A stretch of 64,000 nucleotides of DNA from Thelonectria olida (lineage: Eukaryota > Ascomycota > Sordariomycetes > Hypocreales > Nectriaceae). This document shows, one piece after another, positions 22,767 through 36,218 of this stretch (the stretch's first letter is position 1; the number at the start of each line of letters is the position of its first letter). The stretch is taken from the NCBI GenBank assembly GCA_020736575.1, contig JAGPYM010000013.1, forward strand, positions 496,001 through 560,000, written 5' to 3'. Position numbers and translations under genes: made by a program. The notes under the pieces were generated by a model. It did no database searches. It saw only the letters and a list, made by a program, of their open reading frames with translations, and was not told the origin of the DNA.

Positions 22767-25700
22767 CTATCCGAGGGACAGTGGTTCGGACTTTTCGCAG
22801 GTAAATAGATTGATGTGGTGGTCGCCTCGAGCAGCACAGCCGAGGATCGGTCGGTGTGGATGGAAGGCCGTCGCCGAAATGGCTGAGCTTTTGCTCTGCT
22901 GTAGGAAGCTCGAGTACGGCTCGACTGTTGACAACTCGTTTCCATCTAGGTTAAACACCTTGACAGTGTGGTTTGACGAGCCTCTGTTCGCTTGTGTTAG
23001 CTCTCATCCATGCACCTTAACATTTACTTATTTGTGAATCCACTTACACTGCAAACACCGGGAGGTGTTCATGCGTACTCGCGGTACGGAGAGTGCCCCG
23101 AGTCGTCTGGAAAGAGTGCAATGGCTTGTCCATCCGGATGTCCCATATCTTGACTTTGCCATTCCGGCTGGCAGTAAGAAGTTCTCGCTGACCACCCCGT
23201 TGCATGTGAACACTCTTGATCCATTGGCGATCAGATTCCTCTTTCCACTTGCGCACCATCGAGTCCTGTGGACGGTTTCGAGTGTCGAAAACTCGCACCG
23301 CACCATCCCCAAAGCCGGCAACAAAGACATTACCCGTCATCTGATCTGAGGTCAACGCCGTCACACATGATCCTGACCGTGCTGGAATGTCCATGATGCA
23401 TGTTTCGTACGCCGCATACCACACCCGAATAACTCGGACATCGCCCGCCACGAGAACTCGGCCCGTCACCTGTTGCCAGTCAAACACCATGCCCGAATTG
23501 ATATTACTGGGAACCATGTGCGTCAGGGCTCGCCAGGCTGATGCAAGTTCGACCTCTTTGTCACAGTCGTAGTTGCGATAGACCCTGATCACACCATCAG
23601 ATGACCCAGTAAGCAGAAATGCCTGGTCGTCTTCATTGATGAACTTCATGTCGCTGATCCTCGAGCCCTCGGGGTTCCCATTGCTGAACCGGCTTAGGCG
23701 CCCTTGGCTCTTCCAGTCCCACACGTAGACTGTGTTTGCATCATCAGCCACAGCCAAATGATCCTCAAACTGGTGGAAAGTCATCTTCGCGGGTTGAGCA
23801 CCATTGTTCACAATGCCTAGTTGATTGTTCCACTTGTGACTACCAGCTTGCTGCTTAAGCGGCTGCGTCTCTCGCAGGATGTTCTCATTCCGGGCCCTTC
23901 GCCAGAGCCGCTCGTTGTACTCGGTGCTGCCTGGTTCATCGGCTTCGCTGGGCTTCATCTGTGGTTCACGGAAGTATTCGATAGACCATTCCAGGAACCT
24001 GCTCTTCAAGGGAAGTGTGGGTGGTTTCTTTAGGTCTCGTTGCTCGTAAGCTCCAGACATGGGCTCATGCGAAATATGGTATTGGGATGATGAGGTTGAC
24101 TGATCGCTTTGCTCAGGAGGAGCAGACAGTTGGCTTGGTGTCAGCTTCACTGAAGGCGATCTTGGAAGTGCAGGCGACGTCGGCGTCGTTGGTCTGGATT
24201 TGTCCTCACCAGCAATGAGCGACGGGAATAGAAGGCTGGCGGTCCTACGCAGTATTCCAGGAGAAGGCAGTGGCTGAGAGCTGGGTGCTCCGACGACAGT
24301 ATTTCGCTGGCTGACACTAGCAGCATTTCTGTGTGCCAGCCTGGTCGCACGTCTCTGAATCTCGCTCATTACCAACTGCGCTGGGGCACCTGCGCTTGAG
24401 TTGAGGAGAGCGTGGTGTACAAAGTCAACGACGATAGTGGCCTCTCGTTGCACCTCGGGATGAGGATCCACGCTGAGGACCAGGGCAAGTTTCCACAATG
24501 CCATGTAAACCGTGTTGTGTGAAAGACCATGGGCAGTAGGCTTGATGCTTCCATCTTGATTTCGGTGGTCAGGTCTCGCGTAGTGGAGTCCCATCTTGTG
24601 CTCTGAGCCATCATCATTGGGCGGGAACATGAGGTATTCCTTCTCCTCAGATAGTTGCTCAAAGGCCGCAACCAAGAACTTGTTCTCAAAACGAACAACG
24701 AAGCAGGACAGGAAGACAACGAATTCCTTGCGGACCATAGCACTGCCGTCATTGCCCATCTCAAGAATCGTCCATGCAATCGACTCCTCGATTCGGGCGA
24801 CCTCTTCTGTTAAATCAGGAATACCAAGGAACGTTGTCATGGCGTGGACCATAGCAGCTCGCACCTCACAGCATGGATCCTTGTTCAAACATGCGAGCTT
24901 CACGTAGGCATTCTCCCGAATGCCTCGCCACTTCGCCTCGGGCAGGTCTTGCCAGAGCTGACTGATGCAGAGGCATGCCCACTGCCGTAGAAGGGGATTC
25001 TCTTCGTTCTGGAGGTGAGTCAGGCAGTACGACATGATGTCTGTCTGGTTGCAGACCATCTGGCCATTCTTGTAGTCCTTGCAGAGCATGGCGAGAATAA
25101 ACGCGCACATAGCTTTGTGCTCGTCGCTGTCAACGACTGGAAGTCCCTCGGATGGTTTCAGAATCTGAGCAAAGTAGCTGTAGCCGCTGTCTTTGATAAG
25201 GTCCTGCTGACAAGAAATATCCACCGCAATAAGACGTGCCCAGATGAAAACCATGACCGGCTTCAGCTCGGCTGCTGCAGATTGCAAAAGCTTTAACACA
25301 TATGGGAAAATGCCGATGCTGAGTGCAAGCTGCACTGACCAAGGGCCAAGGTCAAGGAACCTGCCCAGGAGGATGAGTGCTCGTACTCTGTGTTGTTGGC
25401 TCAGTAATACCTGAAGCACGACTGGTAGTTGATCTGGAGATTTTTGTGCCATGGCATCACCCCGAGTGAGGTATACATCAAAAGCAGTCAGCTGCTCCGT
25501 AAAAAAGCTGGAATTCTGGTACTCGTAGTCGATACCCTCATTTTCCTTCTTCTCCAACATGGTAAGCTGAGACAGGGCTGTGTCAACCGCGAGATCCCAC
25601 GTTGCCCAGAGAGGGTGCTGGTGGGTATCTGGGAGTGCAGGATAGGACTGAGGATGACAGCCATAGACGGTCATGACACGCTGGGCAAGGAGAAAGTTCC

Positions 25701-27491
25701 GGAACAAAGCTGCAACCATCAGGTCCTGGCGGAAGAATTTGCGGAAGAGGTCGCGGGGCAGCGTCGTCCATGCGATGCTGTCTGTGATGGCCGTAAAAAT
25801 CCAGTTCAACTCGCCCAGAGGAGTCCGCCGTTCCTGGAGTCGACCGGGAAGCTTCTTGGCTCGCTCCGTTGTGAGATTGGTTTTCAATGGGTTTTGCAGA
25901 ACAAAGAACCACAAAGCCATCTCAATAGGGGTTGTTAGACACGCGGTGAAGAGGTCGGCAGGCAAGAGAGGGTTTGTTGGGAGATTCTCCTTTATTGCAC
26001 AAGCCGCGAGGTGGATGTACGGTCGAAAATTCGTCTTCGTGTAATTGGGGTCACGCTCAGCGGCTTCTTCCTCTTCCTCCTCGTGCTTTTCAACGAAACG
26101 GTGGTAGTTGTTGAGAATATTGCCAGCTTCCGAACAGTCCCACACAAAAATCGTGGGCGCTTGAAGCCAATGCTGCAAGTCGTAGAGCGACACAGGAATG
26201 TACTGGGTGTAGTTCTTATTAAAAACCCAGATCTCCCCAGAAGCCGTCGGTTTGGGGACTCCATGTCCGTTGTAGTGCAAAAGAACACGCTCATCTTTGG
26301 CGTTTCGGCGTAACGAGATGCAGAACTTCTTGGTCTCCTCAACTGACGGATCTAGATACTGCTTATAACGAGCTCTGATAGCCAGCGTCTCGTACTGAGC
26401 CTGGAGGGCCTTGCCAATATTCTCCAGGGCTTTCTGAATCGGCGGTACCGTTGGGTCAGTCCAGGCCTCGAGTTTAGCGCCAGGACTGGTTTTGAGCTGA
26501 TCCGGCGGTTCGACACCGATGTTTAAGCAAACCGCGAGTGCGGCAGAAACTGTTTTGAGTCGATCTCGCTGTCGCCAGTCTTGGAGCTCGTACTGAAGTG
26601 GTTTCGGCTTGCCGGTCGTCTCGTGGCGTTTGTCTGTATAGTACATGTACCAATTCTGGATTGGGTTAGCTGGAAAGGCCAAATCATAGGTCAAGCAAAA
26701 TCATTCCTAAAGACTCAAGTGCAAGTCGGTACCCGTCACACGAGCCTCTGGAGCGAACATGCTGATAGGGCTGCCCGCATCGAGGATCCACTGACAGCAT
26801 GATAGCTCAGAAGACTTGTAATTCGGAATGTAAAGTGAAATCAACCTTGTCCGGGTACGCAGCATCAAGATGGACGCTCCAAGGGACAACAAAACCAGTG
26901 AACCCCAGCCGCTGGTGGATAGAGCTTGCAGATTCGTGGAAACGCAGACGAAGTTCGAGATGATCAACTTACATTAGCAAGCTGAGAAATAATATCTTCG
27001 GATTGGTAATGGTCCTCAAATCCATGCCTGGCCCCCCATTCGAGAATCTCATCGTCGAGTGGCTCTGCTTCATCCATAGCTCGGTGCGCGTAATCGCTCT
27101 TGGACCGTAGCAGCAATGGCTTTACGGGTCGATTCACCCTCGGTGGATTCATGTCGTCTCTTGATTGCGCGGAAGGCATTCCATTCGGCTGGCCGGGCGC
27201 GCTTGAAGGCCGCGCATCGTCGTGATCATTGGCACTCGCGTCATAAGCGGAACGACTGTTGGCGATTGTCCGCGCACTCGAAGTGTTCCCGTTGGTCTCG
27301 GCAACAGGTGTAGAGTAACCGTTCATGTCTGATCTCAGCGCCATCGCAGCGGCTGCCGCAGGGCGAGGGCGGGCAAGGGCGTGGTGGTGGTGGCGGCGGC
27401 CGTGGGTCGGAGACAATTTGGAGCTCGAAGAAGGGGAGCGGTTGGGAAGCAGCGAGGCGGGTGACGTCTCTTTTATCGACGCTGCGGTCAT
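22767..27491 (-). CDS. KOG1: Kog1/raptor, TORC1 scaffold subunit
   Basis: Raptor presents substrates to the TOR kinase in TORC1 at the vacuole membrane and controls growth and autophagy. Minus-strand exons are 27491-26973, 26655-23048 and 22983-22767, giving 1447 residues. The first exon is a disordered leader with a His-rich run (RRHHHHALARPRPAAAAA). The raptor N-terminal conserved, caspase-like domain follows from about residue 170 (NWYMYYTDKRHETTG), including HYNGHGVPKP with H304 and FVWDCSEAG with C347. HEAT-type helical repeats follow in the middle, then a Ser/Thr/Pro-rich linker. The C-terminal WD40 propeller contains VYVWDWKSQGRLSRFS and GKVKIWDIRMDKPLHSF. Intron 1 (317 nt) is far longer than the others here. 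The last intron (64 nt) restores the family ending (RGDHHINLFTCEKSEPL). Each junction closes in frame. Confidence 0.95.
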
Positions 27492-30400
27492 GCCCTGTTA
27501 CAGAGTTCAAACTAGCATGGCGACAAAGGCTCGCGTGCGAGGAGCTACGAGGAGGTCGTAGAGCTGAGGATAAGAAGTATGGCAGCAGGAGACGATTGTT
27601 GCGTAGACGTTGGTGGTTGATAAAGAAGGCCAACCGGGAGTTTGCAGTTGGAGTTGGTTGGTGGCCGCGGGCGGATGACCAGGACAAGCGCAGAAATTAG
27701 GAATACCCAGTCGTGGGATAGGCCACTCGCGGCTGGCTCGCGCCTCCCTTAGCTTATTAGGTAGGTAGGTTCTCGTCGCTGCCAGGTGGACGCTGAGCTC
27801 CAGTGCCCGAGGAGCGGAAGGTGCTGTAGTGACACCTGCGGGAACACCGAGCATGGAACGAAAGCTAAAGTGGACGCTGCTACCTGGTACCTAAGGCAGG
27901 TCGACAGAAAAAAGTTAAGGTGCGCCCATTGATTCCTAATAATCTCCCTGCAGGTCAGCCATTAGATACCTCCGCTGCACCTAACTCTAAGTTCCTAATT
28001 CTTCAAGTGGTGAATCGCGGGGTTCCAAGTTGCTCGGCTATCGACCTCGTGTCAATTCAAACGCATTGAGTCCCTGCTTCGCATCAATGATGTAGGATCT
28101 TGGCCGTCAGGGCCCATCATCTCCAAGGTACCTCTCTCTCTAACTTGCCTGGCTTAGTAACCCAAGGTATGGACCCCAGCAGCTGCTGGGCAGCCGCCGT
28201 CCGCACGGCCACTGCCTCGGCGTGAGCAACCCAAGCGCTAAGCCTGACTCGGAAGTGCGCAACGAGCGCGTGACCCTTCACGTGGTTTTGCTTTTGTTTG
28301 GAACAGACACCAAGGCCCAGGCGAACCAAGATATCCGGCCTTTTCGGAATATGTTAGTTACGCCTGAAGCACCCAACTTAATCACACGCATGCCCGTGGT
28401 TGAACTTGATTGATCATTCATGTTGAGATGGAACCTCATATGCTTGTCATGCAATCAGCTGCGCCGTGCCGTATTGTGTATAGCTTCGACCCAGTAATTC
28501 GGATCTCGAGTTCGCATCAGAGTCGTCAGCCCAACGTGCATCAGTCATCTTGCCCTCTACTCTTTTTATGAGTGTATAGCAATCCAATCAAGATGCAAAT
28601 TGTGTGGATGGATAACATGCCGTTCTGTGCCACTTGCCGAACCTTCATGTCGAGCCATACCCTGGTTAAACCCATAGCTTCTACATTGTGCGAATTTCTC
28701 ATCTATTCGTCTTTGTTTTTCATCTGCTGTTGGGTACCAATCTTTCGCGCCATGGATGTTGCCGCTGATGGACTTATCGTCCAATTGATGGATGCCATGA
28801 CAACCTCCGGAGTCGGTGCTAGGCCAGAGGCTGTGTTCCTAATTGCGACCAATGTCCTCATTGGGGAGCAGACTGCGTGGCATCCTGAGGTTACATTTCT
28901 TTCGACGGTGGAGAGAACCTAGAACGCGGTCTGAGTTGAGCAGAGCTAGCATAGAAACCGGGGCGTCCAACGGTCAACCTTGCACTCTCCGTTCACAAGC
29001 GGGTTGTGGATACATCCGCATCGGCAGGAGAGTTGATGACAGTGAGATGAAGGTCATCATCAATTACCTACCTAGGTAGTCAAGCTTGCGTCGACGTATT
29101 ACATTACGGCCGCAGGACGAAGTACGAGGTAGCAATAAGGTAGTACCAGAGTGGCACTACAATGAACCGTCGTAGCGGGAATTGGCTGCCTGATCCTTGT
29201 CAGGTCGGGCCTCTCCTGCAATGGAATCTCTCAGCCGCGACGGAGCGTAGATTATAAAGGCTGGGCATCGGAAACCAAATAGCCGGTCGTTTCTCGGTTC
29301 CCGACCACAAATCAATACACGCAAGCAAAGAGCAACCATTCTTCTCCCCTTTATCCCTTTTGGCATCGGAGCTGTGAAGTTGGAGAGTGGAAGTGGGCCT
29401 CAAATAATACTGGCCCGTGCTCACATCCGCACCCACTGGCGTCATTAGTGGGAAACTTGAAACAAGCGAGGGCATGGGGATTAAAGGCGTAGAACTCCGC
29501 CAGCGAGGGACTGCGAGCCTGGGCAAGAATAATTTAATGTCCGGAAGGGCCACGGCCATGACGGCCAGAGACAAACGTGGGCTTGAATGCCTGAACCGAG
29601 CGTTACATGGATAATTTACTATTACGACGGGTCATCTTGAGTTTTTGACGTTGTGTTGAGAAAACAGAGAGAAATTGTGAACGGTTGAGAGCTTTGCGCT
29701 CTTTTAATGAGCAAATTGACGTGCAGACGTGGACTAGCCAAGGTCGTAATTACAAAGTCGTGGATGGAGTTAACACCCTCTGTTGCGGCCACGGGCATCC
29801 CCAACGATGATTGAGGCAAGCAAAATAATCATCCCAAGAATGTGCTTTTTTGGCGACCTACCTTGCTTCGTGGACTTGTTATCCATCTGATAGATAACCA
29901 TGTGCCATGAAACGGGATGGAGAGGGAGCTTGAATATTGTTGAGGAACACACGATGCAATACAACATCGCATATGTGTTTTGTACATCAACGCCACCTGG
30001 AGGAAAAGCATTGTATGCGTCATGCCCCAGCCATGTCACATCAAGTTATGGAGCACTCCTTACTTGAATGCAAACACTTCACTCAGTCCGATGATCCTAT
30101 TAGTCTGGCAAATCCTGGTCATAGCATATTCCCACCCAAGGCAAACCAACTGTCACGGTGAGGCTGTACTGGGCACCCCTTATTATTATTAGCACGGAGC
30201 TCTTCTCCCATGGAAATTATTATAGGGTGCGGCATCTGGGAAATCTCGGCCGATTTCAAAAGAATGCCACTCTGTGAGGCTACACCTGCAAGGAAGGCCT
30301 GGAGAAGAACAAAAAGTTGGGGCCGTTGCCCTTCATGAAAGGAATACCTACACCGTATTCTCCACGGCAAATGCGAAACGGCACAATCGTGCGCCCCAAC

Positions 30401-31651
30401 TCTTTGTTCTCACCATGCATGTAACTAAATCCATGGACTGGAAGCACTTGGATGATCTTGTCTCAATGAAAAGGGCAGCGGTTGGCAGCATTATACCGTC
30501 TTCGTACAGTGCACAAATAGCCATCAATTGTCCAGCCCCTGGATTTCAAAAGGGGATGGTGTTGTACAGCCCCTGCAGAGTACTCCGGCTCGACCTCCGC
30601 TGCCGCCAGCCGAGCCACTCGCCCACGTGTACCTGGCCAGTATCCAGGCCCCCAAGCACTCCCCACAAAGCTCAAGTGTCCATGCCGTCTGCGGAGCGGC
30701 ACTGTACTGTGGTGTGTGCGAGCCCTGCAACCCCTAAAAAATGTCGTTTAGGCTGGCCCGCTTGGGGCAGGCGAGATCCGCGATTGGTTAGGACATGGCT
30801 CGACAAAGGGACAGCAGGACATCCAGTGGCCCAGTTTCCTGCACCTGGGTGCCGCCGCGCCAGGAACAGCAGCAATGGAGTCCAGTCAAGGCGGAGGACT
30901 TGGGAGGTTACAGGAGGCGCCAGCCAGTGAGGGAAGTGCCAGGGCCGTATTACCACGCACATTACCGCTGTACGTACAGCAGGTGCATGTGAGGACTCTG
31001 CTCTCTTGGCCAGCCAGAGGAAACTGCACCCAACAGGGGAATGGTCAGTCACCATTTTCTAACTTCCCGCCAGCATCCATCCCATCAGCTATTGTCGTTC
31101 TTTCTGTCTTTCCTCATCGCCCCGGCCACCCAACGGCGCTTTCATCATTCTGCGCAACAGGGAAACTTCCTTCATCCTTCGTCCGACTCACTGGAATAGC
31201 CCGATCTCGCCCCGGCGACTGCTTCCTTGGGCGCCAGCACGAATCAGGGCCCGCGCTCCTCGACGGCGTGTTGGATCGCATCCATCCAACTCCGTACTCC
31301 AACCCCCTCCCCCGTGCTTCCAGAAATTCGGGAGGTTGAACTAGAAACTTTACCACGGCAACTCCATTCCCTCTTGCGCCTTCATCCGATGCTAGCCCAG
31401 CCATCTCGAGCCTCGAGCACCATTTCTCTCGTTCCTGCATACCCGGCTAGAACTGCCCACTCGACCGACACAACGTCAGCGCTCGACTCGACGCTCTCAC
31501 CACCGATCGCCCTGGCCTTTTCTTCCTTCCCGTGATAGCCTCATACCCGCGACGACCTCGAGTTACAACCCGCCGCTTCTTATTCATCGCGACGTAGAGA
31601 GTTGCTGTTCAAGCCAGTTTTCCGCCGCTGAGCGGCCCTTTCTCCATCACC
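27492..31651. other. Divergent spacer between KOG1 and teaA
   Basis: This is about 4.2 kb with promoters and leaders at both ends. The right end (31,050-31,651) is C/T-rich, as expected of the teaA leader. In the middle I see no convincing gene. Minus-strand open segments around 30700-30280 share one frame apart from a TGA and might be a relic (see findings). Scattered TAGGTAGGT/ACCTACCTA motifs occur near 27757 and 29068. Confidence 0.45.
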
Positions 31652-34600
31652 ATGGCCTTCTTATTCAAGTCAAAAAAGCATCCAGAGAGGTCTTTGGCCA
31701 GTCGCGATGCCAACTCCAACGCAGGCTCTCAGGGTTCCATCCAGAGCGCCAGCGCTCGCGTCGCGGAGAAGAATGCTGTACAACACCGCGCAACCCCGAC
31801 TGGCAGTTTGAATTCAGTCGACAACGATGGCAGTGCTGGAAGCCCTGACCAAGCACACAATCGTCGTACTGGAAGTGCGGATCAGACTTCGCAGCAACAT
31901 CAACAGCACAGTGACCTGCCAGTCAGTCACCCTTGCGCACCTTCGGCCGTGATGGTCTTTGCTCTTTCCTGGCTAACTCTTTCTGCAGTTTCGAAATGGT
32001 CCTCAGATGAACGGCTCCAATGCCTCGCTATACCCTTGGTCACAACGAAGGATAACATTTACATCGACACATCCAAGTCCGTTCCCCCGCTATGGCGCTG
32101 CCGTCAATTCAATTTCCTCGAAGGAGGGTGACATCTACATGATGGGAGGGCTGATCAACAGCTCGACCGTCAAAGGTGATCTGTGGATGATTGAGGCTGG
32201 TGGCAACATGGCCTGCTACCCCTTAGCCACGACAGCAGAGGGACCGGGGCCTAGAGTCGGACATTGTAGTTTACTGGTCGGCAACGCCTTCATTGTTTAC
32301 GGTGGTGATACCAAGATTGACGAGGCCGATGTCCTCGATGAGACGCTATACCTGCTCAATACATGTAAGCGCTCGTTTGCATTTCTATCATGCCCAGGCT
32401 AACATAGCCCAGCAACGAGACAATGGTCCCGAGCTTTGCCAGCTGGTCCTCGTCCTTCAGGTCGTTACGGACATACCTTGAATATCTTGGGTTCCAAGAT
32501 CTTCATTTTTGGTGGTCAGGTCGAAGGCTTCTTCATGAACGACCTCTCTGCATTTGATCTCAATCAGCTACAAATGCCTAACAACCGTTGGGAGATACTT
32601 GTTGCTGGCGAGGCGTCACCAAAGATCCCTGCCGCGCGCACAAACCACACGATGGTTACGTATAACGATAGGATGTACCTGTAAGTTCCGAGCGACGCAC
32701 AGGAATTCCTTGCCGTGTCTCGCTAACAAAATGTCAGGTTTGGTGGAACCAATGGCTTCCAGTGGTTCAATGACGTCTGGTGCTATGACCCGGCCTTCAA
32801 CAAATGGACACAACTCGATTGTATAGGCTACATCCCCGCCCCTCGTGAAGGTCACGCCGCTGCTCTTGTGGACGACGTGATGTACGTTTTTGGGGGCCGC
32901 ACGGAAGAAGGGACAGATTTGGGCGATCTTGCGGCCTTCAGGATATCTTCCCGAAGGTGGTATACTTTCCAAAACATGGGCCCTTCTCCTTCACCCCGTT
33001 CTGGGCACAGCATGACCACAGTTGGCAAGTCGATTGTGGTGCTTGGTGGAGAACCGAGCACCGCTTCGGCATCAAGCACCGACCTGGGAATCCTCTATAC
33101 TCTGGACACGTCTAAGATTCGCTATCCTAATGATGTGCAGCAACAGCAACAGCAAAGCGCACAAACTGCTCAAAGAGCACCTCAGGGGACACGACGGCCC
33201 AGCGCTGGTGAATCGGGCGGCGCAGTTCGTCAATCTCCGATGCGTGATGGCTCAAACGGACCACCCGACTCGCGAAAGATGATTACCGGAGGCCCATCAG
33301 CTCCCCCGAATGGGCACAGGTCGCCCCCCAACGGCCAAGATGCCCAGATACTCCCCAATGTTGCTCCTGGGGGCTCGAAGCTTCCAAGAGCTGCAGCAAC
33401 TTCTCCCTCAGGCCCACCTCCCCAGGGCCCTACACCAGCCAGGCCAACTGTCGACACATCTGCTATGGGACGAGTTCGTGCTCAATCAAACGAACGAGGG
33501 AATGTCTCGCCCAAGGTCGGTACTAATTCATCACCAATCGCACGCGAGGTCATGACCCAGCCTGAGGCTGCAGTGACGAACGGCAGAATGACACCCACTC
33601 AGCAGGTGCTAAGACAAGCTGTTAAGCAAGAACAGACTAATGGAGAAACGGCCAAGAATAAGCCCGTACGGCCAAGCCGTCCCCCGGCCTCAGTCGACAG
33701 CCCAGTAGAACCAAGGGTTATTCAACGGCCGGCGTCTCCGCCGCAACCTACTCGACAACCTAGTAACCCGCTTTCCAGGCGGTCCTCTGCTCGAAATTCC
33801 CAAACCGTTGTTCTGCTTAAGGAGCTTGACTCCGCTCGCAACCGAAATGCCTGGTATGCCTCGGAGCTAGAACTTGCCCGAAAGGCTGGCTACGTTCCCA
33901 ACACGTCTCATAGCCCTGTGCTCGAGAATAAGGCTACGGAGACTTTCGACGATGAGGATCGACCACTTATTGAGGCTTTGCTAACCATGCGCGCGGAACT
34001 GGCGAACGTTCAGAGCGCCGTGGATAAGCAAGCCGTCATTGCTGCCAAGCAAATCGCCGAAGCAGAAAGACAACGTGATGCTGCGATCCAGGAGGCAGTC
34101 TACGCAAAGGCGAAGTTGGCAGCTCGTATGGGAGGCAGCACCTCGAGCACCCCACAGCTTGACAACGTGCGAGACGAGGCCGAAGTCAGATCGAGTGAAA
34201 TGAGCAGAAAATTGACTTCAGCTCTCTACCTACAGAAAGAACTGCAGACAAGACTGGACACCGCCAAGGCTGACCTTGAGGCTGAGAAGAAGGCACGTCT
34301 CCTGTCTGACGACACAACGAATGCAGCCCAGCGACGCATGGGCGATCTCGAAACCTACAAACAACAAACCTCGGGAGAACTGGAGCGCCTCAAGGCGGAA
34401 CTACACATGACCCAGCAGGAAGCTCGCCAACAATCAGTCTCAGCTTCCGAAGCTATTGCTGCCTTGGAGCTGCTGCGAATCGAGAAGGACGACTTTGCCA
34501 ATAAGTACGAAGAAGCCGTCGGTAGTTCCAAAGACCACCATGCTACCTTTGAGTCATTGAGGCTTGCCATCGTATCCTCGGAAGAGGCCAAGTCTCACTT

Positions 34601-36218
34601 TGAGTCGAAGCTTGCAGAAGAGCGCGGCCAGAGGGAGAAGCTGGAGAGCCAGCTGAACAAGCTCAAAATTGAGCATGAGGCTCGAACTGCGGAGCTTGTT
34701 GCTGCCACACAACGACTACGTGATGCCGAGGAGCTCTCCGAGAAACACGCAGCCGAAGCGCGAACCCACCGCCAAGCACTATTGGCTGGGTTTAACAAGC
34801 TTTCTGCCCGAGATGTTCCTGACACGAACAAGGCGGATGGTGAGCGTCTTGTGGCCCTTCAATCTCAAGTTGAAGCATCCAATGGCTTGGTGAAGAAATA
34901 CCAGCAAGAGGCAGATGTTGCAGCTGACAAGCTTCGTGCTGCGGAGGAGCGCATCGCTGGTCTTGAGCAGTATCAAGAACAATCTAGCCGTGAGGGTGTT
35001 GGTATCAGGAGACAGCTCCAGTCTACCTTGAGAGACACTCAGACTCTGCAAGCTGCCAACACAGATCTGAAGAACCAACTCGCGGCTCAACAACTTGAGA
35101 CCAACGCCATGACAGTACAGCACAATGCGCTCAAGGATATCCTCAGTGAGAGAGGCATCAGCCCAACCGGTGCTATCCGTGCTCGTGGCCTAAACAGCCC
35201 GATCACAACAAGCTCCCCAGACCTCAATCGCACGCGAGAGCTGGAGGCACATCTTACAAGCGCCAATGCTGCTCACGAAGAAACCAAGCAAGCGTTCGCC
35301 ATCCAAGCTCAGGAGTCCGAAGCGGCGTATCGTGAGAAACTTGCGCAGCTTGAAAGTGATTATCAGTCGGCGGTTCACTATGTCAAAGGCACCGAGAAAA
35401 TGCTGAAGCAGCTTAAGGATCAACTCTCTCGCTACAAGGCAGACAATGGACGTCTCAAGTTGGAGGTCGAGGAGCTTGAGAATCAACTCGAGTCGAGCGA
35501 GCGGTCTGCTGGAGCGGCCGATTGGGAGATTGAAAGAGCCTCGCTACAGAACAAGCTGCTCCAGATGGAAAACGAGTTGCGCAATGCCGGTATTGAACTG
35601 GAGAGGCAGCTGGGCGCGCTCCGAATGGAAGTTCAAGAGAGCGAGATGGAGCGCGACGAAGCTGTGAAGAACAATGAGCACTCTCTGCAAAAGCTCAACG
35701 CTCACCGCAAGGATCTCGAGCAATTGCAGTCAGAAAACTCCCTCCTCGAGCAACGAGCAAACGATGCTGAACAGAAAGTTGCTCTTCTTCTCGATCAAGT
35801 TGAGCATTCCGTCGACAACTACCGTCGTCGCAGCCGTCAAGTTCCTAGCATGAACTCAGATACGGGCACCACCAACGGTGTCGGCCTGGGACATGCTCGC
35901 ACCGAGAGCTCTGAGGCCGAGAGCATCTATGGGGGCACGAGCGCAGGCGCCGCCGCGGGCGGGAACAGCCTGGAAGCCAGAAACAGCGCTGCGCTCGACA
36001 ACCTCGCCACTGAGCTGGAAACGCTCAGGACTCAATGGGAAGCCACCAACAAGAACTATCGTTTGAGCACCAACTTTGATTTCGAATCCATGTCGAGTGT
36101 CAAGAAAGAGGATGAGCCTTCAGCCAGCATCGGCCTTAGCGAGAGCCTGGCTGATTGGCGCAAGAGACTAGACACTGAAGAGCATCAGAGCGACGGAGAG
36201 AAGTCCCGACATCCTTAA
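31652..36218 (+). CDS. teaA: Tea1/TeaA-like kelch and coiled-coil cell-end marker
   Basis: Tea1/TeaA proteins ride microtubule plus ends to the hyphal tip or cell end and position polarised growth. Exons are 31652-31921, 31989-32364, 32413-32680 and 32738-36218, coding for 1464 residues. After a Ser/Gln-rich head come kelch repeats, roughly residues 100-420, with the typical double-Gly and Tyr/Trp pattern (DIYMMGGLINSS, KIFIFGGQVEGFF, FGGTNGFQWFNDVWCYD, VMYVFGGRTEEGTDLGDL). A long Pro/Ser/Gln-rich linker follows, then about 700 residues of heptad-rich coiled coil. The C-terminal end (SLADWRKRLDTEEHQSDGEK) is polar. Yeast Kel1/Kel2 are the alternative names in this family; the domain order is the same. 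The gene converges on smc5. Confidence 0.9.
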
